A DNA stretch of 64,000 nucleotides, from contig JANPYM010000005.1 in NCBI GenBank assembly GCA_025890175.1, positions 1,874,440 to 1,938,439 of the forward strand, in the 5' to 3' direction. Origin of the DNA: Ciborinia camelliae (taxonomy: Eukaryota > Ascomycota > Leotiomycetes > Helotiales > Sclerotiniaceae). This document shows positions 42,825 to 56,800 of this stretch, piece by piece. Both the position numbers and the translations under genes were made by a program. Below the pieces are notes generated by a model. The model searched no databases. It worked only from the letters and a program-made list of their open reading frames with translations, and had not been told where the DNA came from. Position 1 is the first letter of the stretch, and the number at the start of each line of letters is the position of its first letter.

Positions 42825-45651
42825 TTAGGGTCTTCGGAACTACGTTTGAAACACCCTCTTTAGGGTCGAAATGCTAGTTGGAAACACCCCTGTACCACAC
42901 CTAATTTCACCCTGTATCTTTAGCCTAATATAGCTCTATACCGGAACATATTTAATATAAAAGTTTTATATCGATCGATAGAGCTTTTCAAGAGCTTTCG
43001 ATTGGTATAATTTATATTATAATTGGAGCTAGCGTTCAGGTTTTATATTAGATTGAAATGATTATATAGGTTATAGAATCGAATAATATATGTTTATATA
43101 AGCATATTATATAAGCGTACGAACTTATATAAGCATACGTGCCTATAATACACGTGCCCATAAGGCACGTGCCCAGAGGCCCTAATACTATCATTTTTGT
43201 AAAGTTTTATAATTGGTACAGATCACTAGCGTTTTATTTAAATTTAATAAAAAATATACCACTCGAAAGCTCTAATAGTATTCTATAATTTGATACCAAT
43301 TTTGTATATTTCATAAATAATTTGAAGGTTTTATATTGATTTTAGTATATTAGTATAATGAAAGCATAACTATAATTTTTAAAATACTACGTCGCCAACG
43401 TCGTAGTATTTTAAACCTCTAGTATTTTTTAAAATACTACGACGTTGGCGACGTAGTATTTTAAACCTCTAGTATTTTTTAAAATACTACGACGTTGGCG
43501 ACGTAGTATTTTAAAATTTTATAAGTAGTACAGATCGCTAGCGTTTCATTTAAATTTAATAAAAAATATACCACTCGAAAGCTCTAATCGTATTCTATAA
43601 TTTGATACCAATTTTGTATATTTCATAAATAATTTGAAGGTTTTATATTGATTTTAGTATATTAGTATAATGAAAGCATAACTATAATTTTTAAAATACT
43701 ACGTCGCCAACGTCGTAGTATTTTAAACCTCTAGTATTTTTTTAAAATACTACGACGTTGGCGACGTAGTATTTTAAACCTCTAGTATTTTTTAAAATAC
43801 TACGACGTTGGCGACGTAGTATTTTAAAATTTTATAAGTAGTACAGATCGCTAGCGTTTCATTTAAATTTAATAAAAAATATACCACTCGAAAGCTTTAA
43901 TCGTATTTTATAATTTGATACCAATTTTGTATATTTCATAAATAATTTGAAGGTTTTATATTGATTTTAGTATATTAGTATAATAAAAGCATAACTATAA
44001 TTTTTAAAATACTACGTCGCCAACGTCGTAGTATTTTAAAAAATACTAGAGGTTTAAAATACTACGACGTTGGCGACGTAGTATTTTAAAATTTTATAAG
44101 TAATACAGATCGCTAACGTTTCATTTAAATTTAATAAAAAATATATCAATTGAAAGCTTTAATCGTACTTTATAATTTGATACCAATTTTGTATATTTCA
44201 TAAATAATTTGAAGGTTTTATATTGATTTTAGTATATTAGTATAATAAAAGCATAACTATAATTTTTAAAATACTACAGCGTTAGCAACATAGTATTTTG
44301 AAATAATTTTAATAGTTTGAATTTGATATTATATATTGAATTTAAAAAAACTATAAATTATAATTTTAATATTTAAATATATTATACTATAAAATATATT
44401 ATTTTTAAATAATAATTGAAATAAAATTTTCGAAATCTTATAAAATTGATTTATAATCGATTAAATCTTAAAATATATATTAATTTTTCAAATATTAAAA
44501 TAATTATATTTAATTCAAAAATTGAGATTTAAAAAAGGTGATTATATCATTCAAATTATAAAAATCTAAATAATAATAAAAAATTTATAATTTTTTTTTA
44601 TTAATTTTATTATAAAAAAGTTGTATTTCATTTTATAATTTGAATATAATCATTATATTTTAAAACCTATAAAATAAAAATATACAATAACTTTTTAATC
44701 ATTCGATTAAATTTAATTTTTTTTTAAATATATATAATTATTCGATTTTTATAAATATAAGAAAAATACTAATTTTCAAAAATAATATATATTGGTTTAT
44801 ATATATAGTTTTAAAATTTAAGCTTATTTTTTAAAAAGCTAATAGTTCATTCAAATTTTATTATTTTTATTTAAAATTTATATCATTCGAATTTTAAAAA
44901 TATATTATAATTTTGAAGATTTTAATACCCCCCTCTATTTATAATAATTTGAATTATAATCTAATTAATAAAATTTATATAAAAATCATTAAAAAGCTCC
45001 CGGTGAGTATTAAAAACTATAATAAAAACTATAATTTAAAATAACTTTTGCAAATTTTAATTTAAAATTCTAAAAATAGTATTATTCGAAAGCTTTTTAA
45101 GATATCTATAAAATAGTATATTTGCTTTTTATTTAATTTATTTTATTAATGATTGGTATTGAATTTAAATATTAAAATCGAATTAATAGTAGATAAGCAA
45201 TAGATAAGGGTAAGCAGCAAATAATGGCAGAATATAGAAAATGGATTTATTAGATATACAACAAAAGAAAATAAGGTTTCACTTATATGCACGTGTGCTT
45301 ATATAAGTTCGTTTGCTTATATAATATGCTTATATAAGTTCGAAAACTTATATAATATGCTTATATAACCATATACGATTTCATAACCTATATAATCATT
45401 TTAATCTAATATAGAACCTGAACGCTAGCTTCAATTATAATATAAATTATACTAATCGAAAGCTCTCGAAAAGCTCTATCAAGTGATATAAAATTTATAT
45501 ATTAAATATATTCTGATATAAAACTATATTAAACTAAACATAAGGTATAGATTATACAGAGATTTCCAACTCGCATTTTGACCCTAAAGAGGGTGTTTCA
45601 AACGTAGTTCCGAAGATCCTAATTAGGGTCGATTCGGGTGCGAGATGGGTG
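42796..45651. mobile_element. 2.86-kb long-TIR DNA transposon, AT-rich, no transposase visible
   Basis: Imperfect terminal inverted repeats of roughly 330-350 bp (left 42796 to about 43140, right about 45300-45651) begin CACCCATCTCGCACCCGAAT. They are flanked by 8-bp duplications AGGAAAAG. Differences between the TIRs are largely C/T or G/A transitions (for example GGGTC versus GGATC), consistent with repeat-induced point mutation. The interior is extremely AT-rich and holds four ~310-bp tandem units, but no open frame long enough for a transposase, so the element is non-autonomous or dead. An 8-bp duplication fits hAT-like or related superfamilies; Mutator-like elements (usually 9 bp) are the main alternative. 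It sits four bases before the ancestral stop codon of the Thi20-type gene. Confidence 0.88.
43196..44300. repeat. Tandem ~310-bp repeats carrying 32-bp hairpins inside the element
   Basis: The anchor 'TACAGATC(G/A)CTA' recurs near 43217, 43528, 43841 and 44102, giving spacings of about 311, 313 and 261 bp. Each unit carries up to three 32-bp segments with arms AAAATACTACG and CGTAGTATTTT around a 10-bp core, in both orientations. The last unit lacks one such segment, and an isolated decayed copy follows near 44265. Confidence 0.85.
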
Positions 45652-45659
45652 AGGAAAAG
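45652..45659. repeat. Right 8-bp target-site duplication (AGGAAAAG)
   Basis: Exact match to 42788-42795. The next bases, TATAG, complete the original valine codon (G|TA) and the original TAG stop of the Thi20-type gene. Confidence 0.85.
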
Positions 45660-46224
45660 TATAGAATTCTTGAGCTTCAAACATCGATGTAACGTTATCT
45701 TACTTACCTAATATGGACCCAGGTCCTAGGTAGAGTGAGTGGAGTCAAGTGGAGTGGAGAGGGAAAACAGAGAAAGAAAAATTGCATTCAGTGATTTATA
45801 GTATTTTGAACAATTCCATTATTTTCATTGGCTCAAACAAAAAGAAAAGAAAAAAGAAAAAGAAGATTTTTTTTGGTTGAACTACCTACCTAGTAGGTAC
45901 TACTAAACTATTGAACAGGGGTCCAAAACAGAAAAAAAAAACTTGAGTGGCGCTAAATCTTTATTAGTATTAGCTATTCATAGAGGAGCTAACTTAAATA
46001 GATCTAGCGTGTTTTCCTTTCTACCTTTTTTTTTACTCAAACCTCTTTCTCACTTTTTCATTATTTTTGACATCTTTTCATCAACAACAACAATTTCATC
46101 TGCTAGACTTGTTCTCATCAACTCAAAAAGTCATCTTCGCAGTAATAATCACATCAACTTTGAAATTACCATCGTAAACTCACACTCTCACCAAATTTCT
46201 CACTTCTCAAACCATATCGCAAAT
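45660..46224. other. Displaced 3' flank of the Thi20-type gene and DBP2-like promoter
   Basis: Begins with the original stop and 3' flank of the thiamine gene, now separated from it by the element. The rest is the promoter and 5' untranslated region of the helicase gene: purine tracts, then a pyrimidine-rich leader with TCATC/AACAACAACA near the ATG. It is open in frame upstream of 46225 to 45943, but without coding character. Confidence 0.45.
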
Positions 46225-48874
<2,650 letters not shown>

Positions 48875-50406
48875 GATGTCCAATCCCGATCGATCGAAAA
48901 CGGAGTTATGACAACGACGACCCCTCAATAATCGACATCATTGACTATGACAAAAACGCGTACATTCATCCCATGGTCGTTTTGGCGTTTGGCTGTCTTT
49001 TTAAAAGGGTAGGGTGGGGTAGAACTGCCTTTCATGATTTCTGCGTACCCCTTCAAAAACTCTTCTGTAATCTTTTTCTTTTTTATCTTATCAAAAATTG
49101 GGTGGCATTACCATGAATTAGACTGAGGGATGAAGTTGGGCGGATAGTATTATAGATTGCTTCACATTTCCGGGCTCATCTTATGAAGAGATGAAGGACA
49201 GGATTTGTATGTGCTTTTATCTTGCGTTTCCTTTTCATTACTAGATTGCTCTCTGTAGCTAGTTCTTAACTAGGAATATCTGGTATTAGATCAGAAATAG
49301 TATGAAATATGAGATGGGACATGTTCTCAATTAACGATGTTTGGTTTTGTGATGTGGTCTTGTAATCTTACATGGTTCTTGAAGTGAAGAGATTTATTTG
49401 GTTGTGGATGTTGGTGTTGGTGTTGGTGTATGTAGGGCATGCATGCATGCATACATGCATTGATTGTATTGTATTGTATTGTGTTGTATTGTGTTATCTT
49501 GTTTTCCACCAGAGAAGAGGGTTGGGTTGGGTTGGGTTGTTAACTTGTTTTTGTCGTTGTTGGAAGGTGTTGGAAGGTGTTGGGTTGGTATCAACTTGGT
49601 GGGTTTTAAGTAGGTTAGGTAGGTTAGGTAGGTAGGTACTTTATGCTATGTATGTGTGTATATATATGTATGTGTGTATATATATGTGGGTATGTAGGTA
49701 GGTATGGATGTATAGGATGATTCTTGATTTTTATTTATTATGCTATGTTATGCTATGATATGCTCAAGTGATCTCTTATATACCTACCCTATCTATCTAT
49801 AGAGATGTTAAAGTACTGGTTCCTGCGCTGGTTCCTGCGCTGGTTCCTGCGGTTATGGCTTGTATGGTTGGTTGGTCGGTATGTAGGTTGGTATGTAGGT
49901 AGGTTGGTTGGTTTGGTAGATTGATAGAAGGGGAGAGGTTTGTAGGTTTGTAGGTAGGTTGTAGACGAGGGAGTTCGGCTGGAATTGGGATGGTGTGGTT
50001 GGTTGGTAGGTATGTATGTTTTTTGGTTGGTTGGTTGGTTGGTTGATATTGACTTAGACTTGCTTGTCTTGTATATGTATACGTAGTATTTGGTTGAGAA
50101 AGAAAGGGTGGGAAAGGATGGGAAAGAATAAGAAGAATAGGTTGGTAGATAAATAGGGAGGTAGGTAGGTTTGTAGGTAGATAGGGAGGTAGATAGATAG
50201 GTTTGTAGGTAGGTTTATGTATAAGTATCTATATATTATAAATAATGGATGAGTCGATTGGGAGTGCAGTGTAATTATCGTATAATATAATGCACCAATA
50301 GAAATGTGGGATAGGATGTATTCGAATAGTAGGACGAGATAAAACTCGGAGTTGGAGTTGGAGCTAAAGCTGGTTGGAGGAGAAGAGGGGGGAGTGGGAG
50401 AAGAGA

Positions 50407-51394
50407 AGAGGAGGAGGGAGTGAGGGGGGGGATAGAGGGAGGTTCTTGGGTTGGGTTGGGTTAGGGGGGAAATGAGGAAGGGAGGAAGGGAGAAAGGGAG
50501 ATGAATATTGCGATTAGGATTGGGATTGGAGAGATTATTTGGGGGGAGGAGGGGGAGGAGGGGGATGATTTGATTTGATTTAATAGGATGGAATAGAATA
50601 GAATGGAATGAGATGAGATGGGATGGGACGATGGGATGGAATGATGGGATAATGGGATAATGAATTTCTTGTGATTGGATTATATGCAATCAATATCATC
50701 AATATCATCAATGGATAGATAGATAAATAGAGAGATATTTTGGGGATATTCTAATATGATATCATAGTATAGGATATGAACATATATTATAATATATATA
50801 TACATCCATATATATATGTGAATGAATATTCTATCGATATTGCGGTTAGTAATTGGTGGTTGCCAGTGGGAAAATTGATAATTTAATAAATAATATTAAT
50901 AAATAATATTAATAAATAATGTTAATAAATAATGTTACTAACATTATTTATTAGTAATGAATAATGTTAATAAATAATATTAATAAATAATGTTAATGAA
51001 TAATGTTTATAGCTAATGTTTATAAATAAATCAATTATAAGATTGAATTTTAGGAGATTATAGTTACCTATATAGAGATGATACATATAGAGGGAGAATA
51101 TCTAGAATAAATAAATAAATAAATAAATGAATAATATATATAGTTGGTGTATGTATATATGTATGTATATAGTCAGGGTAGGATAGGAAATAAGGCCGGA
51201 GGTTGAATTGATACAAAGCCAAGGAAAAGTGAAGGAAAGGAAAGTAAAATCACCATGCTATGTAGATAGGTAGGTAGGCTCTTTCTCCCTCTCCCAAGAC
51301 CGTATTCAAAGATATCTACCTACCTACCTATCTACCTAACTTACATCCATCCATTCATCACATCCAAATCACACATCCAAATCCCAAATCTCAA
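50407..51394. repeat. 988-bp block, copy left of the assembly gap
   Basis: Compared by eye, this block is identical to 51405-52392, including a run of eight G and the internal AATAAT microsatellite. It ends exactly at the N run. Confidence 0.85.
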
Positions 51395-51404
51395 NNNNNN
51401 NNNN
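51395..51404. other. Assembly gap (10 N)
   Basis: Ten N characters. Ten is a common placeholder length when the real gap size is unknown or negative. Confidence 1.
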
Positions 51405-52392
51405 AGAGGAGGAGGGAGTGAGGGGGGGGATAGAGGGAGGTTCTTGGGTTGGGTTGGGTTAGGGGGGAAATGAGGAAGGGAGGAAGGGAGAAAGGGAGAT
51501 GAATATTGCGATTAGGATTGGGATTGGAGAGATTATTTGGGGGGAGGAGGGGGAGGAGGGGGATGATTTGATTTGATTTAATAGGATGGAATAGAATAGA
51601 ATGGAATGAGATGAGATGGGATGGGACGATGGGATGGAATGATGGGATAATGGGATAATGAATTTCTTGTGATTGGATTATATGCAATCAATATCATCAA
51701 TATCATCAATGGATAGATAGATAAATAGAGAGATATTTTGGGGATATTCTAATATGATATCATAGTATAGGATATGAACATATATTATAATATATATATA
51801 CATCCATATATATATGTGAATGAATATTCTATCGATATTGCGGTTAGTAATTGGTGGTTGCCAGTGGGAAAATTGATAATTTAATAAATAATATTAATAA
51901 ATAATATTAATAAATAATGTTAATAAATAATGTTACTAACATTATTTATTAGTAATGAATAATGTTAATAAATAATATTAATAAATAATGTTAATGAATA
52001 ATGTTTATAGCTAATGTTTATAAATAAATCAATTATAAGATTGAATTTTAGGAGATTATAGTTACCTATATAGAGATGATACATATAGAGGGAGAATATC
52101 TAGAATAAATAAATAAATAAATAAATGAATAATATATATAGTTGGTGTATGTATATATGTATGTATATAGTCAGGGTAGGATAGGAAATAAGGCCGGAGG
52201 TTGAATTGATACAAAGCCAAGGAAAAGTGAAGGAAAGGAAAGTAAAATCACCATGCTATGTAGATAGGTAGGTAGGCTCTTTCTCCCTCTCCCAAGACCG
52301 TATTCAAAGATATCTACCTACCTACCTATCTACCTAACTTACATCCATCCATTCATCACATCCAAATCACACATCCAAATCCCAAATCTCAA
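51405..52392. repeat. 988-bp block, copy right of the assembly gap
   Basis: Starts exactly at the end of the N run and repeats 50407-51394 base for base as far as I can read. The sequence then continues uniquely from 52393. Confidence 0.85.
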
Positions 52393-53317
52393 ATCACCAA
52401 TCAATCAATCACCATCCACACAAATGCAATCATCAAATGCAATCATCAAATCATCAAATCAAATCAATAAATAAATAAAAAAAAAGACATTAAGATCATT
52501 CATTAGGTAGGTAGGTAATCTCATCATAAAAACTTTGAAGAAAAAGTGAGAGAAAAAATAAAAAAAAGACATTTCAAAAGTACCTAATTGGTTGTTGCTT
52601 TGCTTTGCTTTGCTTCCGTAAAGTGTGTGTAAACCATCTGTCCCGTGTCAAAGTCAAAGCAGACAGACAGATGAAAAAGGAAGAAAGAAGAAGCAGAAAA
52701 GAGAGGTAGGTAGAAAGAAGAAGAGAGAAAAAATACACAGTCATCTAAAAACACACGCGCCCTCATAATCTTGAAGAAATTACTTAGAATACATTAAGTA
52801 CAATTATCTTGGTCTTGACCTTTCAGTTTGTTCGAAAAAAAAAGATGTTTCTTTTATCTTGCGCTCCCTCCCCTCGAAAATTAGGTAGAGGAGGTGGTAG
52901 GTTGTGTGAATATTTCCTTTTCCTTCCCTTTCAACCTACAAAAGAAAATGGTCCACCGCGAGATTTCGATCGAGAGGATTATTGCGGTAAATGTACGAAC
53001 GATTCCAAATGTCCTGAATTCCTGCCTAGATAACATACAGCTTTGCCGTTCATCGAGTTGATTGAGGTAATGGGGGAAGAGTTGTCGATGAGCCGGTTTG
53101 GAGGAGAAAAGTTTTGGTATTGGTATGTAACAGAACGGGGGGTTGAGAAGAAGACGATGTCATTTACAACGTGGCGTGATGACGAAACGCTCGAGGTGGA
53201 ATTGAAGTTTATATGCAAGATGAATGTATGAGGATCCTCCGTATGTTCATGTGATTTTGAGGGGGAGGTGGGTCCAGACAGAAAAGAAGAAGAAAAGCAA
53301 CCAAGTCATGGGAAGAT

Positions 53318-53899
53318 TTATGACCAGCTCTCCTTCTCCTTCAAGCCACCGATTCGGTCCATATCGATAGATTGAAATCTGGCACCTCCAGTTTCATTTT
53401 CGTAAGCGGGTAGTTGATCCTGATTCTTCAAAGGTTCAAGGCCCACGCCAGTGTCTCCAAGTCGAACGACAACCACGCGACCGCTCTTCTTACGTCCTGT
53501 GGATTCATCATGCTCGTCGGGGAAAGTGATACGAATTTCAGGAACGTCTTCGGGGGAGAGCGATGCACGGTCGGAGTCGATAATGGATGCCTTCTCATTA
53601 TAAACATGGATGGTGGAACCGCGGCCGCCGTAGGGAGTAGCCGTAATAGTTAATCGGCGGTGATTTGATCTTGATGCCTCGTTGTGAAGAGGTAATTGTT
53701 GACGAGCAGCGGCTCTGTCTCGGCGAATCTTGCGCACGACATATAGAGCGCCAGATAATAGGAGTCCAATGAATACCAAAACCATCAAGGCGGTAAGAAG
53801 ATTAAGCATTGAGTTTGGTATGAGGGTGGTAGATGAAGGGTCGTCACGGACGTTGAGAATAGATGCGCTTCTGGCTTTGAGAGTTGATATGGAGTCCAT
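53318..53899 (-). CDS. Single-pass membrane protein, unknown function (193 aa)
   Basis: Single-exon gene. There is no cleavable signal peptide. One hydrophobic helix at residues ~30-55 (MLNLLTALMVLVFIGLLLSGALYVV) is followed by a basic stretch (RKIRRDRAAAR), predicting an N-out/C-in topology with a cytoplasmic tail of ~135 residues. The tail contains 'TPYGGRGSTIHVYNEKASI', 'PEIRITFPDEHDE', 'GRVVVVRLGDTGVGLEPLKNQDQLPAYENE' and an acidic/polar end. 'LPAYEN' resembles a (L/P)PxY ubiquitin-ligase docking motif. Composition, codon use and organisation look like a real conserved fungal gene, but I do not recognise a family. Confidence 0.78.
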   Translation of the reverse strand: MDSISTLKARSASILNVRDDPSSTTLIPNSMLNLLTALMVLVFIGLLLSGALYVVRKIRRDRAAARQQLPLHNEASRSNHRRLTITATPYGGRGSTIHVYNEKASIIDSDRASLSPEDVPEIRITFPDEHDESTGRKKSGRVVVVRLGDTGVGLEPLKNQDQLPAYENETGGARFQSIDMDRIGGLKEKESWS

Positions 53900-56800
53900 T
53901 TTGAAATACGGTTATGTAAACGAATGAATGAAGGTATTATGATTGCTTCGAGTAGTTGTTCGATGGATTGTATTTGAATATCGATGTCTTACGCACACAA
54001 CAGTATAGATTTAGGAGGGTATTGAGGTTGACTATAGCTACAAGACATGATGATGTTAGTCATTGACATGAAATGCAAGGAATGATGATAGGTTGAAGCT
54101 ATTCATAGTATTCCATCTTCAAGGTGAATCCTCCTCCGTGCAGAAACTCTCATGTTATTGGAGCGCAATATCGACCTCGTAGTACCCCTCGATCCACCAT
54201 TTACTTACCTCCCAGTAACAATAACAACAAGAGAATGGGAATATCAACTTACACAATGGGTAAGACGTTCAAGACCAGACAAGAAGAACAAGAACAACAA
54301 GAACTGCTACCAAAGTAATGAATGATTGGAGTAAAATTCGAAGAATCTCCTAATATTTTGATTATGATTAAATCTCTTCCCTCCCTGAGCTGAGATGGGC
54401 TGGGCTGGGCTGGACCTTTCGAAAGAATGGACGGTTAAAATCAACTAAAAAGAGTGAAGTTGATTAAAACCTATGAAGGAGTGTATGGAATTGAGTGTTG
54501 TTTTAAAAAAGAATGTGGATATCCCGAAGGAAGGAAGGAGGGTTTATTTGTTGGATTGGATTGTAGTTTCCAGTCTTTGTTGATGTATGTTGTTGTATGT
54601 TGTTGATGTTGTTATTGATGACCTTTTTTGGGTTGGTTGTGTGTCGACACTACTTCTTCAAGTTGGATTATGAAGAGTGATAGAAATTGATTGAGGAGGT
54701 GAGAGAGAATAAAAAGAAGGTATGTAAGGAAGGTAAAAGAAGGTAAGGTTAGGTATAGTAAAGTAAGGCAAGGCAAGGTAAGGAAGGTAAGGTTTAAAAA
54801 AAGAAAGAAGAGGAAAGGAGGGAAGGGGAAGATGAAGATGGGAAATTATTGTGCAAATATAATCAAGCAAGTATAATTACAAGTGTAAGCTGTAAGTGCA
54901 AGTGAAAGTGCAAATGAAAGTGCAAGTGCAAGTGCAAGCGCAAGCCTTCTTTTTTTTTCTCCTTCCTAGCGGTACCTACCTAGTACTAGTTAGTACCAGT
55001 GCGAGTGCGAGTGCCAGTAATAATACCAATACTAGAACAACTAAACACAAATGATGAAGAACAACTGTTATTATGAACCAATCAATCAATCCATTCATCC
55101 ATCGATCTATCAATCAATCAATATCAATATGGCAATATCAATATCAATAACAATACTAATACGAATTCAATTCCAATTCCCATTCACTCTTCTTCCTCTT
55201 CTTTTCTTTCTTTCTTTCCTTCCTTCCCTTCCCTTTCCTTCCTTTCCCTTTCCTTTAATAAGTAAATCCCATCCAATAACCCCATAACCCATTAACCAAA
55301 GCTCATTTAGAAGCACCATAAAAGTCAAACCTTATGAACCAGCACTTCCATCAATAGAACAACCAACGCCCAAAAGGGAAAAAGAGAGATCCGTGCAATG
55401 GTACCAGTGCCAGAACCAGAACCAGTCCTCCTCTTATTATTATTAGAGTGAAAGTGAAAGTGAAAGTAAAAGTGGCCGGGGGTAGGTATCAATGCAGTTC
55501 GTACCTGCATTTCCAGAAGAGAGGTCCACTTTAATATAAAGTAGGTACCTTTTCTCTCCACCACTTTACCAATCTAGAATCCCCTCCTTCTCCCACGCAA
55601 AATCCAAATCCAAATCTAATAAAATCTAAAATCCAATTCCCATCAATGAAAAATAAAAATAAAAATAAAAATAAAGAATTCACCCACCCAGCAAAACCAA
55701 CGCTGATTGGACGATTCCGCGCCCAGTGGCTGGCTCCCTTCTCCTCCTCTCGTACATCACATCATGGAGAAGATGGATTGGATTGGATTGGATTGGATGG
55801 GTGAACATTGAAAGGTAGGTAGGTAGGTAGGTAACATTAACAATCCATGAACCAATCAGATCACCGGGTGATTCTCGTTTGGGTCCTGTTGCTTCTCCAT
55901 TTATATTTCTATGGATAGGTAGGTAGGTATCTATATATAGATTAGATATAGATATGCTCCACTACTTTACTCTACTCTACTCTCGATAGGTACTAGGAAG
56001 GTACTAGGTAGGTAGACTCCACCACCCACTCACTGATTGATGAATCCATCCCATCCATATCCCGCCCGTTCCCATCCCACATCCCATCCCATCAACATTC
56101 GCATGGATATGGATATGGATCCGACCACAACTACTCTACTCTACCCTACCCTACTCTACCCTCCCAGTACCTAGCATCTTCCTCTCTCCCAATTTGATTG
56201 AACAATTTTAAAATTTGAGATTTGGGATGTGCGATTTTCATTTTCATTTTCATTTTTATTTTTATTTTTAAATCTTCCCTCCCATTTCGGTCCTGAGAAG
56301 ATCCGGCGGAGGGAGGGATATAGAAGCAAAAGAACAAATTTCACAATACCTACCTCCATTTCCAATTCCATATCCATATCTATATTCATATCCATATTCA
56401 TATCCATCAATTCAATTCAATTCAATTCAATTCATTCCAGAACGAACTTCCGAGGTTTACGTAAGTAACTTGGGCTGGCCCCGTACCTTGACTTTACTAA
56501 GTACCTAGGTAGGTAGGTAGTTATGTCGTTGTACGGAGTAGTAGTAGTAGTGGTGAATCAATACGGATGGATGGATGGAGCAAAGCAAAGCAAAGCAAAG
56601 CAAAGTAAAGCAAAGTGTAATGTTTCTATAAATACCTAGATGAATAAATGAATAAATGAATAGATGAATAGATGAATCTCACGGGGTGAATACTGGATTG
56701 ATATCAATCCTATTTACCTACAGAGTATATACCTATATACCTATATACCATCCCATCCTCTCCCTTCCCTTCCCTCAACTCCCTTGTTTCCGGAGATCTT

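Larger units (their letters stand above)
48875..53317. repeat. Microsatellite-rich convergent intergenic region
   Basis: Between the convergent DBP2-like gene (+) and the membrane-protein gene (-). It is dominated by short tandem motifs: TGGT/TTGG runs (49400-49600, 49860-50050), GTAGGTAGGT and TATATATGTATG (49610-49710), TGGTTCCTGCGC triplets (49817-49850), GAGGAGGG and GGGATGGAATG blocks (50380-50660), TAATAAATAATATT (50880-51010) and AAATAAATAAAT (51110-51130). No coding frame is supported; the long minus-strand frame at 50054-50689 is low-complexity Pro/Ser/Leu/Ile repeat translation. The 988-bp block flanking the gap appears twice (see separate entries). Confidence 0.7.

Noticed and set aside
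42830..42900. CCCTAA/TTAGGG-like words near the element ends, suggesting telomeric repeat
   Set aside because: Only single CCCTAATTAGGG and CCCTCTTTAGGG occurrences within the TIR; there is no tandem array.
43381..44330. Regularly spaced hairpin repeats that could suggest a CRISPR-like array
   Set aside because: The units are about 310-bp tandem copies with near-identical 'spacers' inside a eukaryotic transposon; there are no variable spacers and no cas genes.
45943..46224. In-frame extension upstream of the DBP2 ATG
   Set aside because: The extension is Phe/Ser/Asn/His-rich and reads like an untranslated leader; the MSYGGGYGGG start at 46225 fits the family.
50054..50689. 211-codon minus-strand frame in the microsatellite region
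   Set aside because: The sequence is low-complexity Pro/Ser/Ile/Leu from simple repeats; the same frame is truncated in the duplicated block, and nothing suggests a protein domain.
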